DNA of 64,000 nt from Streptomyces sp. 549 (GCF_030124175.1 NZ_JASKMT010000001.1:372001-436000), one strand, 5' to 3'. Shown: positions 8,402 to 16,403, numbered from the stretch's first letter. Numbers and translations: made by a program. The notes: generated by a model not told the origin, from the sequence alone.

Positions 8402-9562
8402 TCAGGCCGCCGGGCCGCCGGCAGCTGGGAGCTGTTCGCGGGCGAGGCGTTCGGCGGCGCGTTCCAGCAGCGGGCCGGCCTGCGCGATGCAGACTGCCGG
8501 GTCGGGTTCGAGGTCCGTCAGCGGATAGACGGCGTTGATGCCCGCCGCCTGCACCGACGCCTCGTCGATGGCGAGTCGCCCGCAGACCGCGACGACCGGC
8601 TTGCCTGCCTTGCGGGCGGCTGCGGCGACCCCGGCCGGGGCCTTGCCGTACAGGGTCTGCGCGTCGAGTGATCCCTCACCGGTGATGACCAGGTCGGCCC
8701 GCTCCAGCTCGGGGGCGAAGCCCAGCACGTCGAGCATCACCTCGATACCGGGTCGGAAGGCGGCGTCCAGCCCGACCAGCGCCCCGTACCCGATACCGCC
8801 CGCAGCGCCCGCGCCGGGCGCCTGGGCGCACTCGGCGGCCCGGGGGCCGACCGCGCGTTCCAGCACCCGGGCGAAGTGGCCGAGCGCGTCGTCCAGTGTC
8901 GACACGTCCTGCGCGGTGGCGCCCTTCTGCGGCCCGTAGACCGCGGCGGCGCCCTTCGGGCCGGTCAGCGGGTTGTCGACATCGCTGGCGAGCACGATCT
9001 CCAGGCCCGCCAGGCGCGGGTCAAGACCGGAGAGATCGGCCTCCGCCAGGTCGCGCAGCCCGCCCCCGCCCGGTCCGATCTCGCGGCCGTCGGCGTCCAG
9101 CAGGCGGGCGCCGAGCGCGGCCAGCATGCCCGCGCCGCCGTCCGTCGTGGCGGAGCCGCCGACTCCGAGCACCAGCGTGCGGGCACCCAGAGCGGCAGCC
9201 GCCAGGAGAAGTTCGCCGGTGCCGCGGGTGGTGGCGGTCAGCGGGGCGAACGTGCCGGCGGGCAGCAGTTGCAGGCCGGAGGCCTCCGCCATCTCCACCA
9301 CTGCCGTCCCGTCCCGCAGGGCGAACGCCGCCGTGACGGGCGTGCCCAGCGGGCCGGTGACCTGCGCCTCCCGGCGCTCGAACCCGGCGGCGACCGCCGC
9401 GGCGACCGTGCCGTCACCGCCGTCGGCGACGGGCAGCGGGACCACGTCCAGGTCGGGCAGGACACGGCGCAGACCGGTGGTGACGTGCTCGGCCACCTGC
9501 ACGGCCGTGAGCGATCCCTTGAACTTGTCCGCGGCGATCAGCACGCGCGCTGTAGACGTCAT
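8402..9562 (-). CDS. Glycerate kinase (GarK/GlxK family)
   Basis: 386 aa, the normal length of the type II glycerate kinase family. Signature blocks: VLIAADKFKGSLTAVQVAEH at the N-terminus, PVADGGDGT, GVGGSATTDGGAGMLAALGA and VITGEGSLDAQTLYGKAP. It phosphorylates D-glycerate with ATP, in this family usually to 2-phosphoglycerate, feeding lower glycolysis. It would be the final step of the glyoxylate branch (carboligase, hydroxypyruvate isomerase, reductase) whose hyi gene is at the other end of this window, although it is not next to those genes. Starts at ATG 9562; no operator like those of the allantoin genes was found upstream. Confidence 0.93.
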   Translation of the reverse strand: MTSTARVLIAADKFKGSLTAVQVAEHVTTGLRRVLPDLDVVPLPVADGGDGTVAAAVAAGFERREAQVTGPLGTPVTAAFALRDGTAVVEMAEASGLQLLPAGTFAPLTATTRGTGELLLAAAALGARTLVLGVGGSATTDGGAGMLAALGARLLDADGREIGPGGGGLRDLAEADLSGLDPRLAGLEIVLASDVDNPLTGPKGAAAVYGPQKGATAQDVSTLDDALGHFARVLERAVGPRAAECAQAPGAGAAGGIGYGALVGLDAAFRPGIEVMLDVLGFAPELERADLVITGEGSLDAQTLYGKAPAGVAAAARKAGKPVVAVCGRLAIDEASVQAAGINAVYPLTDLEPDPAVCIAQAGPLLERAAERLAREQLPAAGGPAA

Positions 9563-9664
9563 ACAGGTCGTTCCTCACTCGTCGATACGTGCTGTCGCGC
9601 CATGTCGACCCTATCCGCCTCCACCGCCGACGACCACGGCCCGTCCACCGGCCGGAACGAGCGC

Positions 9665-9710
9665 GTCAACTGGGGTTGACACGGCGACTCACGTCAACCA
9701 TGGTTGACGC
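9665..9710 (+). promoter_or_regulatory. Palindromic promoter-operator of the HTH/Clp-N pair, probably leaderless
   Basis: Two 16-base palindromes with the same arms, gtcaac-N4-gttgac, lie at 9665-9680 and 9693-9708, 28 bases apart; the second is perfect (gtcaaccatggttgac). The right arm of the first supplies a consensus -35, ttgaca (9676-9681). Seventeen bases on, catggt (9699-9704) fits the loose actinobacterial -10 and lies inside the second palindrome. The predicted transcription start would then fall at or within a base or two of the ATG at 9711. The small HTH protein encoded next is the obvious candidate to bind here. Confidence 0.72.
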
Positions 9711-9935
9711 ATGGCCGGATCGGAAGCACAGGGAGCCGTCGCCGCAGCCGAGGCCGCGATGGACCGCGATCCCTCGGTGGGGTTGCGGGCCGTCGCGGCG
9801 CTGCGGCGGCTGGTCGAACGACTGGAAGCACTGCAGGTCGACAGCGCCAGGAGCCAGGGATGGTCCTGGGAGGACATCGGGGCCGCCCTCGGTGTCAGCA
9901 GGCAGGCCGTGCACAAGAAGCACTCAAGGAGGTAA
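9711..9935 (+). CDS. Small helix-turn-helix regulator
   Basis: 74 aa. A helical N-terminal part (LRAVAALRRLVERLEALQVD) leads to a C-terminal helix-turn-helix, ARSQGWSWEDIGAALGVSRQ followed by AVHKKHSRR, of the sort that fits AT/GC palindromes in the major groove. It has no ribosome site because the ATG directly abuts the operator and may be the 5' end of a leaderless message. The next gene, a Clp N-domain protein, begins 6 bases after its stop, so the two are co-transcribed. Such HTH/Clp-N pairs recur in actinomycetes. Autoregulation through the two gtcaac/gttgac palindromes is inferred. Confidence 0.82.
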   Translation: MAGSEAQGAVAAAEAAMDRDPSVGLRAVAALRRLVERLEALQVDSARSQGWSWEDIGAALGVSRQAVHKKHSRR

Positions 9936-9941
9936 CCGGCG

Positions 9942-10553
9942 ATGTTCGAGCGTTTCAGCAAAGAGGCACGGAACACGGTGATCGGGGCCCAGGAGGTGTC
10001 CCGCGACATCCGGCACTCCTGGGTAGGTACCGAGCACCTGCTGCTCGCCCTGCTCGCCGAACCGCAGGCCCCCGGGACCGCCGCCCTCGTCCGCCACGGC
10101 GTGACGGCGGAGTCCTGCAGGGCGGCCGTCACCGCGCTGGTCGCGGGTGGCGGCGACGGCTTCGAGGCCGGGGACACCGAGGCACTGCGTGCCTTCGGCA
10201 TCGACCTGGACGAGGTGCGCCGACGCACCGACCGCCGGTTCGGCCCGGGCGCGCTCGACGCGCCCCGGGACCCCGGCGGGAAGGACTCACGTCCCAGACT
10301 GTTCGGCCTGCGCCGCTCCCGCGCCGAGCGGACCGGCGGGCACGTCCCCTTCACCGGGCGGGCCAAGAAGGCCCTGGAACTGTCACTGCGCGAAGCCATC
10401 GCCCGCAACGACCGCCGCATCGGCTCCGAGCACCTGCTCCTGGCCCTGCTGCGCAGCGACGACCCCATCACCACCGGCCTCTTCAGCCGCTTGGGCGTCG
10501 ACCCCCGCGAGACCCGGGCCGCCGTCCTGGCCGACCTCCGCAAGGCCGCCTGA
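9942..10553 (+). CDS. Clp N-terminal domain protein without ATPase domain
   Basis: 203 aa. Two Clp-N (ClpA/ClpC adaptor-binding) repeats: residues 1-70, FERFSKEARNTVIGAQEVSR and SWVGTEHLLLALLAE; and about 125-200, FTGRAKKALELSLREAIARN and RIGSEHLLLALLRS. No AAA+ Walker motifs are present, so it cannot unfold proteins alone; it may hold substrates or adaptors for ClpC or act as an anti-adaptor. A near-perfect Shine-Dalgarno AAGGAGGT (9925-9932) lies inside the end of the upstream HTH gene. Genes of this type are usually annotated as Clp protease or peptidase, which overstates the evidence. The two repeats are joined by a linker of about 50 residues rich in Arg, Gly and Pro. Confidence 0.87.
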   Translation: MFERFSKEARNTVIGAQEVSRDIRHSWVGTEHLLLALLAEPQAPGTAALVRHGVTAESCRAAVTALVAGGGDGFEAGDTEALRAFGIDLDEVRRRTDRRFGPGALDAPRDPGGKDSRPRLFGLRRSRAERTGGHVPFTGRAKKALELSLREAIARNDRRIGSEHLLLALLRSDDPITTGLFSRLGVDPRETRAAVLADLRKAA

Positions 10554-10759
10554 GCACCGACCCCTCGGCTCCGGACCCCGGCACGGCATGCCTGTACGGG
10601 CAGGGGCTAACGGACCGAGCGACCGGGCAACGTCCCGGCGGACGGGACCTCGGCGTCACCGGACCGAATTTCCCCCGGCCTCTGGTGCGCGATACGACCG
10701 TCCTGCTAATCGAGAAGTTCCTCGTAGCCCTCGACCAGTCCCATGACGCAGGACCTGTT
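10554..10759. other. Non-coding gap before transposase remnant
   Basis: 206 bases with no convincing gene, hairpin or promoter. It marks the left boundary of the accessory island. Confidence 0.4.
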
Positions 10760-10960
10760 GCTGTCATCTCGCGCAAGGGCTGCCCGAACATCGAAGCGAC
10801 GGGCAAGCTCCGCTACGTCGTCGAGCAGACCTTCGCCCTCCTCCGCCACTTCAAGCGCCTCGCCACACGAAGGGAACGCCGCACCGAACTCCACGACGCC
10901 TTCATCTCCCTGGCCTGCAGCCTTGTCTGCTGCAGAAACCTCAAGAAGACCCGCACATGA
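10760..10960 (+). pseudogene. IS5-family transposase remnant (C-terminal end)
   Basis: About 66 codons with the characteristic DDE transposase C-terminus: RYVVEQTFALLRHFKRLATR, then ERRTELHDAFISLACSLVCC and a final RN..KK stretch. The E of RYVVEQTF matches the usual catalytic glutamate context of IS5/IS1647-type elements. There is no N-terminal half, no start codon in a sensible place and no detectable terminal repeats, so the element is dead. It borders the left end of a lower-GC segment with an ABC exporter and secreted protein. Confidence 0.8.
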
Positions 10961-10996
10961 TCGTGTTACGAGCTCAAAGGCGGCAGCACTCAGGGC

Positions 10997-13204
10997 TCAT
11001 TCGCCGCGGGGCCGCCATGCAGTGGCTTGGCGTAGGGAGACCTTCGAGGCCCAGACCCACGCGAGAGTGGCGATGGCGGCTACGGACGCCATGCACACAA
11101 CTAGGAAGGTGCCTGAGATGTAGGACGCCCCACCTGCCGTTTTGGGGAAGGCCAGCCAGACGCCGACCAGGCATCCGAGAGCACCGGCGAGAGTGAGGGG
11201 GAGGAGAATGCTGACCGCGGAGGTCGTCCAGTAGACGCGTCGGTTGCCCGACAGTGCGGTCAGTGGTGCGAGGGCAAGTCCATTGCGCAGAGACTCAGCC
11301 ATGCCTGTGGTTCCCGCTGCAAGCGCGAGGATCGTTATGCCCAGGAAGCCGAAGAAGGTAAGCCAGCGCCCCTGGTTCTCGTTCACTTGGCTACCTGCGA
11401 GCCACTCCCCTCCGGCAGTCGCCACCTCTGCTCCCATGGGAAACGTGCGGTAAGCAAGTTGTTTGATTTCACCAGCCGGTAGGTCTCGTCCTCCGTGTGA
11501 GACGAGGACAGTGCTAGTGAAGGCGCCGTCAGCGGCTGAAGGGCCGGCCGGATCTCCCACCTGTACACTCACGTTCCCCTCCGGTCCGGCGTACCAGCCC
11601 AGAAGTTCCCGCAGCCTGGGATCCGCCGGCGGACCATTGAGATTGGAAGGGGAGGCGGGACAGCTCAGGGAAAGGGCTTTCAGGGACGGGCAGGCGCCCT
11701 CGATGATCAGTGTGTTCCGCTCCGGCGGCGCGTGGAAGGCTACTGGTAGGGCCTCGCGCGACACGGCTGCTTCGAAGGCCCGTAGTTGTTCAGTCGTGCT
11801 CCCGGGGCCTGGCCTGACGACCAGCGCGCTTTGGCCGATGCGTTCGATTGTGCTTCGCGCCTGCTGTGCTGCTTCGCCGAATTGGCCTTGCCAGGCGACC
11901 ACCTGAAGAAGTAGTCCGAGAGCAACTGCCACACCTGCTGTCATACGTGCTACAGGGCCCGGGTGAGCAGTTGCCCGGCGTCCGGCGATGATGAGGCCGG
12001 GGCTGCCGGTGTGGCGCCCTGCCCGAGTGATGAGCCGACCAGCATGGGCCGTGGTAACCGCGATGGCTGCGGGCAAGGTAGCCAAGGCGCCTGCCGCTCC
12101 GAGCCAGTTGGTCATGACGTAGGGGGTAGTGCCCGGATCGAAGAAGTCCGGGCCTCGGACGGCAACCAGCAGGAGCACCGGGCACAAGATGGCCCAGCGG
12201 GTCGGCGGCTTACGCGTGCCCATGGGGCGGTTGCTCGCTTGGCGTGCACGGCCCATTTGGTCGGTGCACACGGCTACGGCCAGGACCGTGACCGCAGCGA
12301 GGGCGACCGCCAGCAGCGTGGCCCACCACCAGGCACGCATATCTGCAGCCATCAAGATGTGCCCGGTCCATGGGAGACGCAGGTTCATCGTCCAGAACAG
12401 CGCGGCCACCGCTGAGGCGGCTGCCGCGCCGCACAGGACGGCCAGACCTGCTTCTCCCACCACGATCAGTGCCCGGTGCCTGCGCTTTCCGCCGAGTGTC
12501 TCGATCAGTGTGGTGCGCCGGTCACGTGCATGCGACCCGGTCCGCGCGGCGACCACCAGTAGTACCCCTGCCGGCAACAGCAGCAGCAGTGTCGGAAGTA
12601 CCTGGAAGTTCCATTGAGGCTTGGCGTATTCCGTCTGACCTACCTGGTAGTAGACCGGTCCCGTGTCGGGGCCGTACCCGACAATCGCCTTGGCCTCATC
12701 GGCAGGCAGGTCCAGCTGCGGCCGTACGTAGGCCAGGAGTTCGTCCGGTGACTGCAGGCCCTGCGCCGTGATGTCCTGTGTTGCCTGCCCGTACCGGGTG
12801 TCGATCCCCTCGTCGCCTCCTTGCTCCCGTAGCGCGGGGGACAGCGCGGTTTCGCCTGCTGCCGGCCACTTCGCAAGCCCGGGAGGTAAAGGTGCGTCGT
12901 CGGTCAATGGCGATAGGTAGATGACGGGGAAGGGCATGCTGCCCCCCACCGAATCGTTGGTCACGTCCCACAGAACCTGCGCAGGCAGCTCGGGCGCGTC
13001 CTCGTGCAGTACTGGTGTGCGCTCCAACCCACGCTGTGCCTGACCTTGGTAGGTGGCGTAGACCGCCACCATGGAGATGAACGCCAGCGCCAGAAGAGCC
13101 GCAGCCAAGACCAGCGCGATGAAACGGATTCGTCCTGCCTCCGCGCGCTGTCCGGCCAGGCTCCCGATACGCAGGAGACGGCTGCCCAATCCGTGCTGAC
13201 TCAC
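10997..13204 (-). CDS. FtsX/MacB-like ABC transporter permease
   Basis: 735 aa. Transmembrane helix at about 27-50 (RFIALVLAAALLALAFISMV), a large extracytoplasmic region 52-200, then helices near 202-220, 245-270 and 290-310. A second half repeats the plan with another long extracytoplasmic region and three C-terminal helices. This two-copy FtsX arrangement belongs to exporters of the MacB/LolCDE type, which push lipoproteins, peptides or toxins out using the periplasm-facing domains rather than a classical channel. The start at 13204 overlaps the ATPase stop by 4 bases. Codon use is visibly less GC-rich than in flanking genes. The probable partner substrate is the small secreted protein encoded upstream in the same direction; the link is inference. 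Confidence 0.85.
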   Translation of the reverse strand: MSQHGLGSRLLRIGSLAGQRAEAGRIRFIALVLAAALLALAFISMVAVYATYQGQAQRGLERTPVLHEDAPELPAQVLWDVTNDSVGGSMPFPVIYLSPLTDDAPLPPGLAKWPAAGETALSPALREQGGDEGIDTRYGQATQDITAQGLQSPDELLAYVRPQLDLPADEAKAIVGYGPDTGPVYYQVGQTEYAKPQWNFQVLPTLLLLLPAGVLLVVAARTGSHARDRRTTLIETLGGKRRHRALIVVGEAGLAVLCGAAAASAVAALFWTMNLRLPWTGHILMAADMRAWWWATLLAVALAAVTVLAVAVCTDQMGRARQASNRPMGTRKPPTRWAILCPVLLLVAVRGPDFFDPGTTPYVMTNWLGAAGALATLPAAIAVTTAHAGRLITRAGRHTGSPGLIIAGRRATAHPGPVARMTAGVAVALGLLLQVVAWQGQFGEAAQQARSTIERIGQSALVVRPGPGSTTEQLRAFEAAVSREALPVAFHAPPERNTLIIEGACPSLKALSLSCPASPSNLNGPPADPRLRELLGWYAGPEGNVSVQVGDPAGPSAADGAFTSTVLVSHGGRDLPAGEIKQLAYRTFPMGAEVATAGGEWLAGSQVNENQGRWLTFFGFLGITILALAAGTTGMAESLRNGLALAPLTALSGNRRVYWTTSAVSILLPLTLAGALGCLVGVWLAFPKTAGGASYISGTFLVVCMASVAAIATLAWVWASKVSLRQATAWRPRGE

Positions 13205-13875
13205 GGCGTCACCGCTTCCGTGCAGAGCACGCCGTCACGCAACGCAAGTACATGATCCGCTCGGGCGGCGACGGCGGCATCGTGGGTGACCAGCAGGAGG
13301 CCACACCCGTACCGCAGCGGGGTAGAGAACAGCACGTCGGCGACCTTCGTGCGGGTCCCGGCGTCCAAGGCTCCCGTCGGCTCGTCGGCCAGCAGCAGTG
13401 CCGGCTCGTTGATCAACGCCCGCGCCACCGCTGTTCGCTGCCGTTCACCTCCGGACAGGTGCTGGCACGACTCCGCTCCGGGTACGCCCAACTGCTGCAG
13501 AAGCCCAGATGCCTGTTCATATGCTTGCTCCTTGTCGACGCCGGCGAGCAGTGCGGCCAAGGCAACGTTGTCGACCGGAGAGAGCTCAGGAAGCAGCTCT
13601 CCGAACTGAAACACCATGCCGATGTTCGCACTGCGGTGCTCGGCCAGCTGATGTCCCGACAGCTCAGCGATCTCCGCACCGGCGACTTTGACGCTCCCAG
13701 CTTCCGGGCGCACCAGGCCGAGCACGCAGGAAAGCAGCGTGCTCTTCCCCGAGCCACTCGGCCCCGTGATGGCAACCGACTGGCCGGCCTGCACGTCCAG
13801 ATCCACAGCCGCGAACAGCTCCCTACCCCCGACGCTGTGCCGCAAGCCTTCGATGCGTAGCACCGACTCACTCAC
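13201..13875 (-). CDS. ABC transporter ATPase, LolD/MacB type
   Basis: 224 aa, single nucleotide-binding domain. Walker A GPSGSGKSTLL, Q-loop MVFQFGELLPELSPVDNVAL, signature LSGGERQRTAVARAL, Walker B ALLLADEPTGALD and H-loop LLLVTHDAAVAARAD. These are hallmarks of the ATPases that serve FtsX-like permeases. The GTG at 13875 is chosen because GGGGAG lies 7 bases upstream; a GTG at 13896 would add 7 residues without a ribosome site. It overlaps the permease gene by ATGA. Confidence 0.9.
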   Translation of the reverse strand: MSESVLRIEGLRHSVGGRELFAAVDLDVQAGQSVAITGPSGSGKSTLLSCVLGLVRPEAGSVKVAGAEIAELSGHQLAEHRSANIGMVFQFGELLPELSPVDNVALAALLAGVDKEQAYEQASGLLQQLGVPGAESCQHLSGGERQRTAVARALINEPALLLADEPTGALDAGTRTKVADVLFSTPLRYGCGLLLVTHDAAVAARADHVLALRDGVLCTEAVTP

Positions 13876-13934
13876 CGGGCCGCTCCCCGCTGCCACCCAA
13901 TTCTCCCTCTACGTCATCCACTCATAGACGCGCC

Positions 13935-13962
13935 CGGGGGCGGTGCATGTGCACCGCCCCCG
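13935..13962. terminator. Hairpin between secreted-protein gene and ABC genes
   Basis: Perfect 13-base inverted repeat (13935-13947 with 13950-13962) separated by two bases. It lies 33 bases past the stop of the secreted protein and 59 bases before the ATPase start, on the same transcript. It may act as a partial terminator or mRNA stabiliser, raising the secreted protein over the transporter. Confidence 0.7.
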
Positions 13963-13995
13963 AGAACTCACTCGCGGCAGGATGTCACATCACAC

Positions 13996-14340
13996 TTAGC
14001 GGTACTTCCAGGTCGTGCAGTCGTCCGGCTGAAAGTTGATGGCTACACATGCCTGCAGCGCGCGCACGTAGTTCTTGGTGTCAATGCCGCTGTACACAGT
14101 GGTGCCGCTGCCACTGTGATTGCGCAGTTCGTGGTTGTCGTTGTAGCGCCGGTGGTAGTTAGCGTAGGCCGCCCTGCTGTCAGCCTTCGTGTCCTTCACC
14201 GCGACCTGCCCGTTGGTGCCCTTACTCCAGGCCGACACGCCCGTCCTGCTTGCGATCATGTCCCCTGCGAACGCCGGCGAGGAACCCAGTAGGGCAACCG
14301 CAGTGATAGCCAGTGCAGCCATTCTCTTCTTGGCACTCAT
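13996..14340 (-). CDS. Small secreted protein, candidate cargo of the adjacent ABC exporter
   Basis: 114 aa. Clear signal peptide: KK, then a hydrophobic core MAALAITAVALLGSSP and an AFA-GD cleavage site near residue 26, giving a mature product of about 88 aa. The mature chain is polar and rich in Asn, Tyr, Lys and Arg (AAYANYHRRYNDNHELRNHS) and has only two cysteines, both near the C-terminus (QACVAINFQPDDC), which could form one disulfide. I do not recognise a family. ATG 14340 is chosen because it starts at the signal peptide with GAGG upstream; the frame is open to 14418. The gene heads a unit with a MacB-like ATPase and permease, the layout seen for secreted bacteriocins with dedicated transporters, but it lacks the tryptophan/glycine pattern of lactococcin 972. 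Confidence 0.78.
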   Translation of the reverse strand: MSAKKRMAALAITAVALLGSSPAFAGDMIASRTGVSAWSKGTNGQVAVKDTKADSRAAYANYHRRYNDNHELRNHSGSGTTVYSGIDTKNYVRALQACVAINFQPDDCTTWKYR

Positions 14341-14625
14341 GCTTACGAGGTCCCCTCCACCCCTGAAACGGGGCCGATGTGAGCGCGACGTGGCCAGCAC
14401 GGCACCCACTAGGTGCACGCCACAGGACCGTCGCAGACGCTCCCTGCGTCGTGCTCATGATCAACACATTTACACGCTATCGATCAACTGTCTTTGCGAT
14501 GTCGGCCGAAATCCGCCTACTGGATCTGTGAGGTTCCCAGCAGGGCGGAAGAGGCTGACTACTGAGGTTGAACTCGTGGAGTCGTAGGGGCTGACAGCTC
14601 GTCGCCCGTGCGGCATCACTGGGGC
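14341..14625. other. Relatively AT-rich gap upstream of the secreted-protein gene
   Basis: 285 bases without a gene. It must hold the promoter for the minus-strand secreted protein. The stretch 14455-14500 is the least GC-rich part and contains two close copies of gatcaac (14459-14465 and 14481-14487), a possible regulatory element. The right end abuts the IS630 remnant. Confidence 0.4.
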
Positions 14626-15413
14626 ATGCGGTATCCACAAGGGGGCGGGCTGACCGCCGAACGGCATCAGTTCCGCGAGGAGTTACGGCTGAAGGCGGCC
14701 GAGAGGTTCGCCCAGGGCGAGGCGAGCTCGGTGATCGCCAAGGGCCCGCGGGTCAGCGTCCGTTCCGTGCAGCGATGGCGGCGGATGTGGGACGAGGGCG
14801 GTCTACGGGCTCTGCGGTCACAGGGCCCCGGCATCGCTGCCGAGGCTGAGCGAGAAGCAGTTCGCCCAACTGGAGGCAGAGCTGGCCAGGGGGCCGGCCG
14901 CGCACGGCTGGGAGGACCAGCGATGGACGCTCGTGCGGATCAAGACGGTGATCGGCCGGCGTTTCCACCTGACCTACACCATCCGGGGAGTGCGGAAACT
15001 GCTGGTACGCAACGGCTGGTCCTGCCAGGTCCCGGCCCGACGGGCGATGGAGCGGGACGACGCGGTGGCCGGGTGGGTCAAGGAGGTGTGGCCCTGCGCG
15101 GAAGACTCGCGGCGGCCCGTGGATCCCGGCTGGTCTTCGAGGACGAAGCCGGCTTCTCCATGACGCCGCCGCAGGCGAAGACCTGGTCACAGCGCGGCCG
15201 GACCCCGGTGGTGCAGGTCCGGGGCCGTTCCCGCAGACGCGTATCCATTGCCGCGCTGACCTGCTACAGACCCGGCCACCGATCCCGGCTGATCTACCGG
15301 CCCCGCGGGGACGACGAGCCGACGTGACGGGACGCAAGAGCTTCTCCTGGCGCGGCTACCGCGACCTGCTGATCGCCGCCCACCAGCAGCTCGGCGGCCC
15401 GATCGTGCTCATC
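14626..15413 (+). pseudogene. IS630-family transposase, frameshifted and truncated
   Basis: Starts MRYPQGGGLTAERHQFREEL with the family N-terminal helix-turn-helix (GPRVSVRSVQRWRRMWDEGG). The reading frame shifts near 14840 to a frame giving HGWEDQRWTLVRIKTVIGRR and TIRGVRKLLVRNGWSCQVPA, then shifts back near 15110 to give RLVFEDEAGFSMTPPQAKTW with the first catalytic acidic residues. A third frame break around 15310-15330 precedes SWRGYRDLLIAAHQQLGGPI. The sequence stops at VLI, just before the expected second catalytic Asp region, and runs directly into the truncated XRE gene. The element therefore cannot transpose by itself. It closes the right side of the island. Confidence 0.88.
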
Positions 15414-15663
15414 CGGCCGCCAGTTCCCACAGGGCCAGCAGCAGACCCGGCGTCTCGTAGTGGGTGTCGAGTGCCTGGGCGACCTCCGGGCTGCCCAGCG
15501 TCTCGCCCTTCTCCAGCTTCCCGAACAACGACCAGTCCCAGCCCAGCCGTTCGCCGAGCTGCCGCAGGGTCCTCCCCCGCGTGAGCCGCAGCCTGCGCAG
15601 CTCCGGCGCGAACCGCTGGCGTGGTTCCTGACTCCGGCCGGTGATGACGCGTCGCTGCGGCAT
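15409..15663 (-). pseudogene. Truncated XRE-family regulator
   Basis: 84 codons: MPQRRVITGRSQEPRQRFAP, then an intact XRE helix-turn-helix LRRLRLTRGRTLRQLGERLG and SLFGKLEKGETLGSPEVAQA, ending ALWELAAG. Streptomyces proteins of this kind normally continue for another 190 or so residues (DUF5753 sensor part). Here the coding sequence stops exactly where the transposase remnant ends, so an insertion or deletion cut off the C-terminus. The DNA-binding domain is complete and might still bind. Two small genes of the sort that accompany such regulators lie divergently at 15871-16403. Confidence 0.78.
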
Positions 15664-15870
15664 GCCGCTCCCCCTCGTACCTCTGGCGTCGGCGGTCGAT
15701 GTGGAACGTGTGGAACCGGCCCCACACCCACCGGCAGTACAGCCCGCCCACAACGCCGGTCGTTCCCAGCCGGGCGCATTCTCGTCACACCGGCGCTACG
15801 CACGGTAATCCACCCTGCGCAGCCGGTTCAGGAGAACAGCACAAGCTCACCCCGAAGGAAGACCACCCCC
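15664..15870. promoter_or_regulatory. Divergent region between truncated XRE gene and small-protein pair
   Basis: 207 bases. A ribosome site GAAGGAAG (15854-15861) supports the ATG at 15871. No clear promoter hexamers or palindrome were identified. Confidence 0.4.
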
Positions 15871-16140
15871 ATGGACATCACGCCACGAGACCCGCGCCCG
15901 ACAACCCCCGACACCGTCCCCCCTCCCTCCCCCAAGGTCCAGGAGGCCCTGGACGCCCGCGACGCGCTTGCCCGCGCCCTCTCCCATGCCGGCATCGAGC
16001 TTCCCGCCATGGACATCCGCACTCCCTGGGTGGACGTGCGGGAGGGCGAACCGCGGTATGCGCTCGTGCAACTCGGCGTGTGCTCGGCTCCCGTGGCCCA
16101 CGCACTCGCCGACGTGATCAGGCTTGGGGCCGTCCGGTGA
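15871..16140 (+). CDS. Small conserved-type protein, function unknown
   Basis: 89 aa. Pro/Thr-rich N-terminus (RDPRPTTPDTVPPPSP), then a compact domain DALARALSHAGIELPAMDIR with EPRYALVQLGVCSAPVAHAL. No membrane segment or catalytic motif. Good ribosome site about 9 bases upstream. Its stop overlaps the next start by GTGA. Small proteins like this sit next to XRE/DUF397 gene clusters in Streptomyces; the adjoining XRE gene here is truncated, so the pair may have lost its usual regulator. Confidence 0.75.
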   Translation: MDITPRDPRPTTPDTVPPPSPKVQEALDARDALARALSHAGIELPAMDIRTPWVDVREGEPRYALVQLGVCSAPVAHALADVIRLGAVR

Positions 16141-16403
16141 CCGCCCGCGACGCCGCCCGGTCCGGCCCCGAGCGCACGGCCCGCGTCGGGGACGTGACCG
16201 CCCTGGGCGACGCCGTGCGCGACATCGCCACCGACCGGGTGGGACGGGTCACGGGACGCGAAGGACGCCGCGTCCGGCTGCGTCCGCTCGCCGATGGCCG
16301 GGAATGGGACGCCGAAGCGTGCCACCTGCGTCCCATGGGCCAGTCCGAGCTGCTGAGTGCCCTGCTCGCCGAACTCAACGCCCGCAGCCGCCGCACCCTG
16401 TGA
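16137..16403 (+). CDS. Small protein, function unknown, coupled to the preceding gene
   Basis: 88 aa, starting at GTG 16137 inside the stop of the upstream gene. The sequence ARVGDVTALGDAVRDIATDR then RVGRVTGREGRRVRLRPLAD, ending EWDAEACHLRP, looks like a small beta-rich fold and shares its pattern with short Streptomyces proteins found with XRE regulators. No signal peptide. Function not recognised. Confidence 0.75.
   Translation: MTARDAARSGPERTARVGDVTALGDAVRDIATDRVGRVTGREGRRVRLRPLADGREWDAEACHLRPMGQSELLSALLAELNARSRRTL

Noticed and set aside
13996..14340. Lactococcin 972 family bacteriocin
   Set aside because: The operon layout fits, but the mature sequence lacks the Gly/Trp/Tyr pattern of that family and has two cysteines, so only a general secreted-peptide call is made.
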